A DNA stretch of 64,000 bases from Paraburkholderia hospita (GTDB lineage Bacteria > Pseudomonadota > Gammaproteobacteria > Burkholderiales > Burkholderiaceae). The notes under the pieces are model-generated. The model searched no databases, was not told the DNA's origin, and was given only the letters and a program-made list of their open reading frames with translations. Position numbers and translations under genes: made by a program. Location: assembly GCF_002902965.1 (NCBI RefSeq), contig NZ_CP026109.1, positions 496,001 through 560,000 of the forward strand. Direction: 5' to 3'. Positions 16,514 through 25,341 of the stretch are shown piece after piece. Each line of letters begins with the position of its first letter. Positions within the stretch are counted from its first letter, which is position 1.

Positions 16514-17649
16514 GACGCGTCGTCCTCGCCTTTGCGCTCGCGTTGCTGATGGCGCCCGCGTTTGCGCATAAGGCAAGCGACGCCTACCTCACGCTGGAGC
16601 GCAGTGGGCAAGTGCTGCGCGGTCAGTGGGATATCGCGCTACGCGATCTCGACAACGCGCTCGGGCTCGATGAGAACGGCGACGGAGACATCACGTGGGG
16701 TGAAGTACGTGCGCGAAAGCGCGATATTGCGGCGTATGCGCTTGCACACCTCCAGGTGTCCTCCGTCGGCAAGTTTTGTGCGCTCGAACCGACCGGGCAA
16801 CTGATCGACTCGCACACTGATGGCGCCTACGCGGTGCTGACGTTCACCGGACAATGTCCGCGGGCGAGCCCAACACTTTCTATCGATTACCGGCTGTTCG
16901 AAGACCTTGATCCCCAACATCGGGGACTTCTCAACTTCGTCGAGGACGGCAAGAGCCGAAGCGTTGTATTTAGCGCCGACGCGCCGCACCGCATCGTCGG
17001 CAACGATACCGGCGGGTGGTTGACGCAGTTCGCGATGTATCTGAACGAAGGCGTCTGGCACATCTGGACCGGCTACGATCACGTCCTGTTCCTGCTCTCG
17101 CTGCTGCTGCCTGCAGTGCTGATTCGTGAGCGGCATGCCTGGCAGCCCGGCACATCGTTTCGCCGGGCATTCATCGATGTCACCAAGGTTGTGACGGCGT
17201 TTACGGTGGCGCACTCGATCACACTCACGCTCGCGGCGCTATCGATCGTCGTGCTGCCTTCGCGGCTCGTTGAATCGGGCATCGCCTTGTCGGTAGTGCT
17301 GGCGGCGCTGAATAACCTGTTTCCGCGCGTGGCGAACGGACGCTGGATGGCGGCGTTCGGCTTCGGGCTGCTGCACGGATTGGGCTTCGCAGGTGCGCTG
17401 CACGACCTCGGCTTGCCGGCCGGTTCGCTTGCGCTGTCGCTCGCCGGATTCAATCTTGGCGTCGAAGCAGGGCAACTCGCCATCGTATTCGTTTATCTGC
17501 CACTGGCGTTCTCGTTGCGGGCAACCTGGGCATACCGGCGCGTGGTGCTTGCCGGCGGCTCAGCGGTGACCGCGACCATCGCCATGATCTGGCTAGTCGA
17601 GCGCGCACTTAACGTCGCCATATTTGGCTCGTTAGCTGCCCGTTTATAA
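16510..17649 (+). CDS. HupE/UreJ-like membrane protein with EF-hand loop
   Basis: 379 aa. Signal peptide to FAHKASDAYL, then an exported domain of about 150 residues, then a HupE/UreJ_2-type membrane domain with about six or seven helices. Hallmarks are WHIWTGYDHVLFLLSLLLP, HSITLTLAAL, FGFGLLHGLGFAGAL and NLGVEAGQLAIV. Residues 54-65 (DENGDGDITWGE) form a textbook EF-hand calcium loop within the exported part. Relatives are linked to nickel/cobalt uptake, but this two-domain form has no proven substrate. Overlaps the TPR gene by 4 bp; DUF4331 starts 16 bp after it. Confidence 0.88.
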   Translation: MRRVVLAFALALLMAPAFAHKASDAYLTLERSGQVLRGQWDIALRDLDNALGLDENGDGDITWGEVRARKRDIAAYALAHLQVSSVGKFCALEPTGQLIDSHTDGAYAVLTFTGQCPRASPTLSIDYRLFEDLDPQHRGLLNFVEDGKSRSVVFSADAPHRIVGNDTGGWLTQFAMYLNEGVWHIWTGYDHVLFLLSLLLPAVLIRERHAWQPGTSFRRAFIDVTKVVTAFTVAHSITLTLAALSIVVLPSRLVESGIALSVVLAALNNLFPRVANGRWMAAFGFGLLHGLGFAGALHDLGLPAGSLALSLAGFNLGVEAGQLAIVFVYLPLAFSLRATWAYRRVVLAGGSAVTATIAMIWLVERALNVAIFGSLAARL

Positions 17650-17665
17650 CCTGAAGGAGAATATC

Positions 17666-19129
17666 ATGACATCTATTGCCCGCATCATGGGGGTCGTAGC
17701 GCTTTGCGCCGCTGCGCTTTGGAGCAGTGGGACGTACGCTGCCAGTCATCGCGAGGCACCCCTGATTGCAAACGACCCGACCGCCGACAACACCGACTTT
17801 TACATGTTCCGGAGTTGGACGAACCCTAACAATGTCGTTTTCATTTTGAACGTGATTCCCATGCAGGACCCTGGCGCTGGACCGAATTATTTCAATTTCG
17901 GCGATGACGTGATTTATCGCATCAACGTCGACACCAATGGCAACGGCAAGGCCGACGACCTGGTCTACGAAATCCGCTTCAAGACCGAATTGCGCGGGCC
18001 CCTGGCGAACCAGCTGCCGCTGTCATACGCCGCACTACCGCCGATCACTGCGCTCGACGGACCGGGCTCGGACGGCCTGATCCCGCGCCAGAGCTACACG
18101 GTGACGCAAGTGCGTCACGGCGAGCGCACTGACCTCGGTACCCGGAGCATGTTCGCGGTCCCGTCCAACGTGGGCCCGCTAACGATGCCCAATTACGAGG
18201 CGTTAGCCGCACAAGGTATCTACTCGCTGGCGAACGGCGGCAAGGTCTTCGCCGGCCAGCGCGGGGAGACGTTCTACATTGACCTAGGCGCAGTGTTCGA
18301 TACGGTGAATCTGCGCCGCACGCCACCTGTGTTGACAGCGGCGGAAGATGCCAACGATCACGTGAATCCTTTTGGCAACGACACATTCTCCGGCTTCAAC
18401 GTCAGCACCATTGCGATCGAAGTCCCGATCAGCACGGTGACATCCAGGCCCAATGGCATAATCGGCGCGTATGTGTCCACAATGCGTCATGAAGGCCGCG
18501 GAATGAGTGGCGATGAGTACAACGTCGGACCTTGGGTGCAGGTGTCCCGCATGGGCAATCCACTCGTCAACGAACTGGTCATTGGGACCGATACGAAAGA
18601 CAAATGGAACATGACCAATCCGGCCAACGAAGCGCAATTCCTCGGTTTCTATCTCAACTCCAGGCTGGCGACCGCACTCAACCTCCGGTTCGGCTTGACG
18701 ATGCCGACGACCAACCGGACCGATCTGGTAAACGTGCTTCTCAAGTATCCATTTCAACCGCAGACTGGGACTTGCGGCGCACGCGATTGCTCGGAGCTTT
18801 TGCGGCTTAACCTGGGTGTTTCTCCGACACCACCTGCGCAGCAGCGTCGCCTTGCCGTTCTTGCCGGGGACAACGCCGGCTGGCCCAATGGGCGGCGCCC
18901 GAATGACGATGTGACCGATATCGCGCTGCGGGTCATTGCGGGCCGGCTGACAGGCGCGTCGACGGGCAACCTGTTGCTGGGTGATGGCGTGAACTTCAAC
19001 ATCGGTGCCGAAGGCAGCAACTTGACCGCGAACGGCATCTACACGGTCTTCCCCTACCTGCCGACACCGCACGACGGGAGAAATCGCCGCCACATCGACT
19101 GCGGTGAAGCGGGTGCCAATCCCTGCTGA
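17666..19129 (+). CDS. DUF4331 exported protein
   Basis: 487 aa. Signal peptide ending near SSGTYA, then the family's mark ASHREAPLIANDPTADNTDFY right after cleavage. The rest is a large beta-rich domain with many Asp/Asn (DTNGNGKADDLVYEI is a possible calcium loop). C-terminus has CGARDCSELLRLN and ends in NPC. Family function is unknown. The start at 17666 has GAAGGAGA. Third gene of the TPR-HupE-DUF4331 operon; the same trio order occurs, as I recall, in other proteobacteria. Confidence 0.9.
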   Translation: MTSIARIMGVVALCAAALWSSGTYAASHREAPLIANDPTADNTDFYMFRSWTNPNNVVFILNVIPMQDPGAGPNYFNFGDDVIYRINVDTNGNGKADDLVYEIRFKTELRGPLANQLPLSYAALPPITALDGPGSDGLIPRQSYTVTQVRHGERTDLGTRSMFAVPSNVGPLTMPNYEALAAQGIYSLANGGKVFAGQRGETFYIDLGAVFDTVNLRRTPPVLTAAEDANDHVNPFGNDTFSGFNVSTIAIEVPISTVTSRPNGIIGAYVSTMRHEGRGMSGDEYNVGPWVQVSRMGNPLVNELVIGTDTKDKWNMTNPANEAQFLGFYLNSRLATALNLRFGLTMPTTNRTDLVNVLLKYPFQPQTGTCGARDCSELLRLNLGVSPTPPAQQRRLAVLAGDNAGWPNGRRPNDDVTDIALRVIAGRLTGASTGNLLLGDGVNFNIGAEGSNLTANGIYTVFPYLPTPHDGRNRRHIDCGEAGANPC

Positions 19130-19322
19130 ATGGCAATTGAGGTCCGCCGCGACCCGGCATAAGGTGTTCGCGGCGGTTACCAGTTGCACCAGATCGTCTT
19201 TAGCAACCGGCTGATGATCGCAACGAGCGATTAGCTAAATGTTGTAGTGGAACGCTGCTCACCGACGAATGGTGTCGGCGAATGGCATTCCTCACTGTCA
19301 ATGAATGAGTCTTGCCGACCCG
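19130..19322. other. Intergenic before IS110 repeat
   Basis: No gene or terminator recognised. Confidence 0.4.
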
Positions 19323-19335
19323 ATATAGATAGTCC

Positions 19336-19392
19336 GTCCCGCTTTCATCGATACTGGTGGGACTGGCAGCGAGCTGCCAGTCGAGGCGGGAC
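19336..19392 (+). ncRNA. Candidate bridge RNA stem in IS110 left end
   Basis: GACTGGCAGC-GA-GCTGCCAGTC (19361-19382) is a perfect 10-bp stem with a tiny loop, nested inside GTCCCGC (19336-19342) paired to GCGGGAC (19386-19392). It lies upstream of the transposase, where IS110 elements encode their guide (bridge) RNA. The assignment is inference from position and structure. Confidence 0.35.
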
Positions 19393-19584
19393 ATGCATCC
19401 GTGGGCTACGAATAAGTCGACCCAAACGCCTGGACGATTGCCGCTTTAGCTTCGAGTCTACGGGTGCGCCTGCGTCCGATAACGAATACTCAGGGTTCGC
19501 CGTGGCACCGGCTCACTATATTGCCTTCGCTGGACGCAAGCATGCATGTCCCTACCGGGTAATCTATCACTTGCGGAGGTTCAC

Positions 19585-20846
19585 ATGGCACCTCTATCGA
19601 ACCAGCAATTCAAGGCTTTCGTCGGCCTCGACTGGGCAGATACCAAACATGACATCTGCCTGCAGCAGGCTGGCGACGACAGGCGCGAGTTCGACTGCAT
19701 TCCTCACCAGGTGACACGCATTGATGAATGGGCAAAGGCTTTACATCAGCGCTTTGGTGGTCCGATCGCGGTCGCGCTTGAGCTGGCCACAGGGCCGATC
19801 GTCTCTGTTTTGCAGAAACATGTGTTCGTCACTCTATTCCCGATCAACCCTGCAATGCTCGCGAAGTACCGTGAGGCATTCAAGCCGAGCCGGGCCAAGG
19901 ACGATCCCACCGATGCCGAACTGGCACTCGACCTGCTGCTGCGCCATCCTGAGCGGTTCAGTCCGCTCAGGCCGCAGAGCGCCGGCATGCGTTCCTTGCT
20001 GAGCCTGATCGAACAGCGTCGTGAACTGGTCGGCGACAAGACCCGGTTCACCAATCGGCTAACCAACGCACTCAAGCAGTATTATCCTCAAGCCCTGGAA
20101 TGGTTCGACGACATCGACACGGTGCTGTTTTGTGATTTCCTGACCCGCTGGCCAACTCTGCCAGCAGTCAGGCGCGCGACCAGGAAGACCCTTGAAACGT
20201 TCTTCCATGCGCACAATTGTCGCCGGGCCCAACTGATTGAGGGACGTCTGGAGTCGATCCGCTGCGCTGTGTCGCTCACTGATGATCCCGGGATCGTTGC
20301 ACCTCACCGATTGCTCGCGCTAATGCTGGTGGCGCAACTGCGCACAGCGCTGGCTGCGATCGACGTGTTCGACAGGGAAATCGCGGCAGTCGCACGCACG
20401 CTGCCCGACTTCGACCTGTTGACAGCTTGCCCGGAGCAGGTCCGCATCTGACGCCGCGCCTGCTGGCTGCATTCGGCGAGCAACGTGAGCGCTTCAAGGG
20501 CGCTGATGAACTGCAGAAGTACTCCGGCATCGCGCCGGTCACCGAGCGCAGCGGCAAGAAGTGCTGGGTGCACTGGCGCTGGCAATGCCCGAAATTCCTG
20601 CGCCAGACCTTCGTCGAATGGGCGGGCCAGACCATCAAAAAATCGTTCTGGGCGGGCGCCTACTACCGGCAACAGCGAGCAAAGGGCAGTTCGTATCAGG
20701 CCGCCGTCAGGGCATTGGCGTTCAAGTGGATACGGATCCTCTACCGCTGCTGGCAGACCGGAACGCGATACGACGAGAGTATCTACCTCAACGCCCTGAG
20801 GAAGCGCGGTTCGCCACTCCTCAGGAACCTCGGGCTTCCAGGGTAA
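19585..20846 (+). pseudogene. IS110-family transposase, frameshifted (left copy)
   Basis: Start 19585 has GGAGG. First frame to 20451: RuvC-like DEDD_Tnp_IS110 domain with FVGLDWADTKHDI, ALELATGP, and DDPTDAELALDLL. Second frame from about 20427 to 20846: Transposase_20 domain (LPGAGPHLTPRLLAAFGEQ, KYSGIAPVTERSG, WRWQCPKFLRQTF). The join reads LLTACPEQVRI-stop in one frame, whereas LLTA followed by LPGAGPHL in the next is what the family needs; one base is missing near 20430. The copy at 25.4-27.9 kb has the same defect. Confidence 0.88.
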
Positions 20847-20912
20847 CCCGTTCCAATCCGCACGGTTACGTAGTTGGATTCCTGGTCTGTGGCTTTCCTC
20901 CGTTTGACGCTC

Positions 20913-20983
20913 GCGAGTTGTCCACCGCTGGCCGGCGGGTCTCCTGTTATGACCATGACGCTGGCCGGCGGTGGGCAACTCGC
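20913..20983. repeat. 71-nt REP-like hairpin, copy A
   Basis: GCGAGTTGTCCAC at the left pairs with GTGGGCAACTCGC at the right, and inside them GCTGGCCGGCG with CGCTGGCCGGC. Same length and layout as copies at 25271-25341 (inverted) and 32932-33002. Confidence 0.85.
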
Positions 20984-21284
20984 CAGGCGGGGCGCATGCC
21001 GTCTTCTTCGACATGGGAAGGCCTGCCCGATCCTTACGAACCGGAGTCTTGGAAACCAACTCTTCCCTCTGAAAAACCTTGACTGACGACCTCAGGGCGT
21101 GAAGCGGTCCTCCGCAGCATGGGAGAACGGACGGCAGCTAGCGTGTGCTGAGCGGTCATCCATTGGCTGATCTCGGCCGACTGACTGACATCGCGGTCCA
21201 CCAGCGATTCTATATACCTGCAAACAGCCATTCGAAAAGGGACATCATTGATGCTTCATCAACTATACCGGCCGAAGCTAATCA

Positions 21285-21533
21285 ATGACCGCTGAAGACA
21301 TCAACGCTGGATGCGCGCAACTGTTCGATATTTGGTGCGAACGCCGCTCTGCGCATCCGTTGCGGCATCTATTGAGCGCATGGCCGCTAACAAACGGGTT
21401 GACGGACGACCGGGGTAATCTGTACGAAGCTCTACGGGGGCTCCGCGCAAACTGTCGAGGGGAAATCTCGGAAGCAGAGCTAGCTTACATTGAAGACCTG
21501 ATTCGCTCCATCGCAGCATTCCTTCAGCGATGA
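21285..21533 (+). CDS. Small helical hypothetical protein
   Basis: 82 aa, helical, beginning MTAEDINAGCAQLFDIWCERR and ending in LAYIEDLIRSIAAFLQR. The region HPLRHLLSAWPLTNGLTDDRGNLYEALRGLRA reads as a genuine, normally composed protein. The stop overlaps the ATG of the next gene (ATGA), so the two look coupled. Family and function not recognised; such pairs inside IS-flanked segments can be immunity or toxin-antitoxin-like genes, but nothing here proves it. Confidence 0.6.
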   Translation: MTAEDINAGCAQLFDIWCERRSAHPLRHLLSAWPLTNGLTDDRGNLYEALRGLRANCRGEISEAELAYIEDLIRSIAAFLQR

Positions 21534-21963
21534 GCAGCGACAGTCACTCCGCTCAGCAGGAACCACAAGCCGCATATATAGCGGAGCTTCAATCTCGCTA
21601 TGCCCAGACCGGCCCGGGTTCGCTGATTTCGGAAGCTGGCATTGGCGCTGGATCGAGATCGTCGGATCGACAAGACGTTACTCATACGACGTGTTGGCTC
21701 GACATCTTGCGATTGGGTTTCACGAGGGTCAATTCTCCTTTTGGTTCTGCGACGCCATAGATAATGCAGTTGTCGGCTTCGTCTATGACGATTGCCTTGC
21801 GGACGGCGACGACCTGCCTGCATTGTTCTCGGCGGTCTACTTGGCCTTTGACGCAGGGAAAGTTGATTGCCACGGTATAGAACTGATTGAGGTGTTTACT
21901 CGCCCCATGATTGCGGAAACTGCTGAAGACTTGCCAAGTGACGCCCGAAAAGCACGGTTCTAA
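21530..21963 (+). pseudogene. Hypothetical protein, apparently frameshifted
   Basis: The frame from ATG 21530 gives a good N-terminus (QAAYIAELQSRYAQTGPG) and then decays, while another frame picks up near 21615 (GFADFGSWHWRWIEIVGSTR) and runs on through FHEGQFSFWFCDAIDNAVVG to a stop at 21963. Together they would give about 144 aa. The second part alone could start at 21691. Coupled to the preceding gene by ATGA. Function unknown. Confidence 0.45.
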
Positions 21964-22057
21964 ACGGGGTGCGGAACACGAGGTCCACAGCCAAGCCGTG
22001 GACCTCCGAACTTATAGCGCAATGAAAAGCGTTCATAGAACGCCTTTGCTGATTTGA

Positions 22058-22324
22058 CTATTCATTGTTTCGTTCACGTCGCTCGTCCTCCCGCTGGCGA
22101 CGCCACCATAGCGCTCGCTGCCACGTCTCGTCGTCTCCCTTTTGTGATCTGGTGTCCCTTGAACTTGCGAGGCCAAATAAAGCTATAACAATAAAGGTGA
22201 ACAAAAATAGTATTTTGAAAATTGTTTCACCAAAGTTTAACCACACTATTGCTTTTAGTGTTAGTACGAATGCAAATAATCCTATCAGCACCTTTGCTAC
22301 TAATCTCATTTCAGGGTCGCTCAA
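22058..22324 (-). CDS. Small membrane protein, unknown
   Basis: 88 aa (TTG start 22324; ATG at 22309 gives 83 aa). Two hydrophobic helices (VLIGLFAFVLTLKAIVWL and ILFLFTFIVIALFGL) are followed by a highly charged tail with WRRQREDERRERNNE. Codon use is much more A/T-rich than the surroundings (about 22150-22330), which suggests foreign origin. No family recognised. Confidence 0.6.
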   Translation of the reverse strand: MSDPEMRLVAKVLIGLFAFVLTLKAIVWLNFGETIFKILFLFTFIVIALFGLASSRDTRSQKGDDETWQRALWWRRQREDERRERNNE

Positions 22325-22351
22325 TAAGCTAAATGGGTTGTAGTGTTTAGG

Positions 22352-22510
22352 CTAATGGGGCAACTTGAGTAGCCGAGTCGCCCTGGGTTGAATCGAGCAA
22401 GGCGATGCCGGTGATGTCGGGTCAGCGGGGACGGGCGACATGAGATCATTTCTGCCGCCCCCGCAAGCGGTTAGCAACAACGCCATCAAGAGAGTGGTGT
22501 TTTTTTTCAT
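22352..22510 (-). CDS. Short lipoprotein, probably a truncated gene
   Basis: 52 aa from ATG 22510. MKKNTTLLMALLLTAC is a clean lipoprotein signal with lipobox LTAC and a following Gly-rich linker (GGGRND) typical of burkholderial lipoproteins, but the chain ends soon after in a basic run. A larger protein has probably lost its body. The start lacks a strong ribosome site and lies beside a run of eight T on the plus strand. Confidence 0.45.
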   Translation of the reverse strand: MKKNTTLLMALLLTACGGGRNDLMSPVPADPTSPASPCSIQPRATRLLKLPH

Positions 22511-23134
22511 TATTGAGAGGCCGTAACGCGTGGTCGGGAGAATCCCTTGATCAATCATGGCATGCGATAGCAACAGTACACGCCAAAGCCAATCCGGCTT
22601 TACGGCAGGTAGGCCTGAAACTTGAGATACCGACTGTACGTCCGCTTTCGGATGCGCCACTGACGTTCGAATATCGGAGGGAGCCTTCCGATGGACGGCG
22701 CATGATGGCCGGCAGTACGCATTCATCCACCTCGCCCGAAAGCTGTCGTTGAAGACTCCAACGTCAGCTTTGTTGAACATCCACGGAACTGGTGCTATCG
22801 GCCATGAAGAGACGGTCACCGGTCTTACTTCGAACGACAGCTCTACGGTCTTATGCATAGCCTCTCACAAGGCCGAATCCCGGCCATCGCTCTTTCGCGT
22901 CTGTTCGGGGTCGTTGCAGTAAGCACACCACACATTTACCAATGCCTGTCGAACGACTACGACGGAGTCAACTTTTGACCCCGGTTTGTTGCCTGCGGAC
23001 CTTGCCGAATTTCGGCATCCGATCGACACTTGATTGATGTGGAGTCAGGTTACCCCCGCGCCAAGCGCTGGTGTCTCGGGGTATTCGTCGTTCCCTGGTG
23101 CAATCCTGCGCGAACTATCGAGGAGGCATCCGCC
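22511..23134. other. Intergenic, no gene recognised
   Basis: A short frame from about 22853 (HSLSQGRIPAIALSRLFGVV) faintly recalls a helix-turn-helix, but it is too short to call. Confidence 0.35.
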
Positions 23135-24982
23135 ATGACAATGGTCCTCGCCGCCGCTGCCATTGGGTTGGAAGCCGTGTTCATCGTGCTGCTGCTTATA
23201 CGCCAGGCGCGGCGCCGGCATGCTGAGCAAGAGTGGGCGACGAGCGGGGAATGCATGAACGCCACTGCGGAATCAGCAAACACCGGAATGTCGGGTTGGC
23301 ACGTTAAGCGCGACAAGGTGCGCGAGACCGTGCGGCGTGCCCCTCAGAGGACACACGGATTCCTCAAAGAGTATTGTGCGACTCCTGCCGATGGCCGCAT
23401 TGGCTGGGTTGCGACGCGTGAGCGCGGACATCACGCCCGCGAGCGGGAGGCCAAGGTGCAGGGAGCCTCAATCGACGTTATCGAGCGCAAGCGAGTGGAG
23501 GAATCGCTGCGGGAAAGCGAAGCGCGCTTCCGCGCGATGGCGGACACGGCTCCAGTGATGATCTGGATGTCGGATCCGGCTCGGCTGTGTACGTTTTTCA
23601 ACAAGCCATGGCTGGATTTTACGGGCCGCACGCTTGAGCAGGAAATGGGCAACGGGTGGTCAGAAGGCGTGCACCCGGACGATCTAGGGCGGTGCATGGA
23701 TGTTTACGTAACGTCTTTTGACGCGCGCAAGGATTTCACGATGGAATACCGTCTGCGAAGACGGGATGGCGAGTATTGCTGGATCCTCGATACCGGCGTG
23801 CCGCAGTTGGGCGACGACGGCGCGTTTCTAGGCTATATCGGTTCTTGCATCGACATCACCGACCGCAGACAGGTGGAAGAAAAATTCAGGCGCGCTCTGG
23901 AGTTCCTGCCGATTGCGATTCTTATGGTTGATCAACAAGGCCGGATCGTGCTGGCCAACGAGAAGACCGAAAAGCTCTTTGGGTATCGACGTGACGAGCT
24001 GAGCGGAAAGCCTGCGACGATGCTCGTTTCGCAGTTGCTGGGCGGCAGCGACTCCACGCCGCAAGCCACGCTTTCCTCCATAGCACAGTCTGGGGCGGTC
24101 GGGGCACCTCGCGATCTGTTCGCGCGGCGCAAGGACGGAACCGAGTTCCTGATCGAAGCCGGACTCAATTCGCTCCGCATCGAGGATGAGGTGGCTTTGC
24201 TCGCGGTCATTGTCGACAGATCCGAGCGGTATGAACTTTACCGTAACCAGCAGGAACTGGCCCATGTGACGCGCGTATCGACGATGGGCGAACTTGCGGC
24301 GTCGCTCGCGCATGAACTGAACCAGCCGCTTACCGCGATCCAAATCAACGCGCAGGCCGCGCAGCGGTTTATGGCAACCGATGCGGTTGATCTGGCCGAA
24401 GTGCGCGAGATACTGAACGACATTGTCCGGGACAACGACCGCGCGAGCGAGGTGATTCGACGGATTCGCGCGCTCGTCAAGAAAGGCGAGCGGGAAATCG
24501 CGTCGCTCGATCCTGCCGCTGTGATCCGCGACGTTGTGCTGCTGCTGCATAGCGACGCGATCCTGCGCGGCGTGCGCGTGTCACTCGACATCGATGCCAA
24601 TCTGCCCAGAGTGCGCGGCGACAAGGTGCAGTTGCAGCAGGTCATGCTCAATCTCTTGCTAAACGCGTTCGATGCAATGGAAAGTCGTCCGGCTAGCGAC
24701 CGCGTGGTGGCCGTGTTCATCACGCTCGAGAGTCCCCGGATAGTGCGCGTCGCGGTGCGCGATCGCGGGCCCGGCCTATCCAGCGACCAGCCCGCGATGA
24801 TCTTCAAACCGTTTTTTACCTCAAAGCGCGAAGGCCTTGGCCTCGGATTGTCGATCAGCCGCTCGATTATCGAGATGCACGGCGGGCGGCTTTGGGCGGA
24901 AAATAACGCGGATCAAGGCGCGACGTTTTACTTCACGTTGCCCGTTGGGGACGCCACGCAGCCGGACGGCTTGCAACCGTAG
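23135..24982 (+). CDS. PAS-PAS sensor histidine kinase, orphan
   Basis: 615 aa from ATG 23135 (GAGGAGG site). One N-terminal transmembrane helix (MVLAAAAIGLEAVFIVLLLI), a linker, two PAS domains (about 140-250 and 255-370, the first with a PAC-like YRLRRRDGEYCWILD segment), a dimerisation domain with phospho-acceptor His in LAHELNQPL, and an ATPase with NLLLNAFDAM, DRGPGL and GLGLGLSIS. The HELNQPL class (FixL/NtrB-like) usually sits next to a FixJ/LuxR-type regulator, but the gene is followed by the inverted IS110 repeat after 160 bp, so the partner has probably been lost or moved. Confidence 0.9.
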   Translation: MTMVLAAAAIGLEAVFIVLLLIRQARRRHAEQEWATSGECMNATAESANTGMSGWHVKRDKVRETVRRAPQRTHGFLKEYCATPADGRIGWVATRERGHHAREREAKVQGASIDVIERKRVEESLRESEARFRAMADTAPVMIWMSDPARLCTFFNKPWLDFTGRTLEQEMGNGWSEGVHPDDLGRCMDVYVTSFDARKDFTMEYRLRRRDGEYCWILDTGVPQLGDDGAFLGYIGSCIDITDRRQVEEKFRRALEFLPIAILMVDQQGRIVLANEKTEKLFGYRRDELSGKPATMLVSQLLGGSDSTPQATLSSIAQSGAVGAPRDLFARRKDGTEFLIEAGLNSLRIEDEVALLAVIVDRSERYELYRNQQELAHVTRVSTMGELAASLAHELNQPLTAIQINAQAAQRFMATDAVDLAEVREILNDIVRDNDRASEVIRRIRALVKKGEREIASLDPAAVIRDVVLLLHSDAILRGVRVSLDIDANLPRVRGDKVQLQQVMLNLLLNAFDAMESRPASDRVVAVFITLESPRIVRVAVRDRGPGLSSDQPAMIFKPFFTSKREGLGLGLSISRSIIEMHGGRLWAENNADQGATFYFTLPVGDATQPDGLQP

Positions 24983-25270
24983 CCGTGACTGACTCGGCGC
25001 GATGGCATTCTTGGCTGATGACGACGGTTTCGACGCGCCAATGTGACGCCACTTTGAGACGTGTTGAGGGTTGGCCGGGATTCGGCTTACCGCAAAGCTT
25101 CTCTTAAGGCCGAACACCGGACGTTCCGCTGCATCGGCCTGTATGACCGCTTCACGCCCTGAGGTCGTCAGTCAAGGTTTTTCAGAGGGAAGAGTTGGTT
25201 TCCAAGACTCCGGTTCGTAAGGATCGGGCAGGCCTTCCCATGTCGAAGAAGACGGCATGCGCCCCGCCTG

Positions 25271-25341
25271 GCGAGTTGCCCACCGCCGGCCAGCGTCATG
25301 GTCATAACAGGAGACCCGCCGGCCAGCGGTGGACAACTCGC
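25271..25341. repeat. 71-nt REP-like hairpin, copy B (inverted)
   Basis: Reverse complement of copy A, part of the right repeat. Confidence 0.85.

Larger units (their letters stand above)
19323..21109 (+). mobile_element. IS110-family repeat, left copy
   Basis: A 1,787-bp segment repeated in inverted orientation at 25145-28201. Outside these limits the two loci diverge at once (at 21110 and 25144; at 19322 and 28202, apart from a few chance matches). It holds an IS110 transposase gene with a frameshift, about 260 bp of structured 5' noncoding DNA, and about 260 bp of 3' noncoding DNA with a 71-nt hairpin block. True IS ends may lie inside the repeat. Confidence 0.85.

Noticed and set aside
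20304..21059. 251-codon minus-strand frame repeated at 25195-25950
   Set aside because: It occurs twice only because the IS110 repeat does; it is antisense to the transposase.
22853..22977. Possible helix-turn-helix protein tail
   Set aside because: About 40 residues with only loose likeness and no start or partner region.
23828..24550. Minus-strand frames within the PAS kinase
   Set aside because: Shadows of a clear kinase gene with all motifs on the plus strand.
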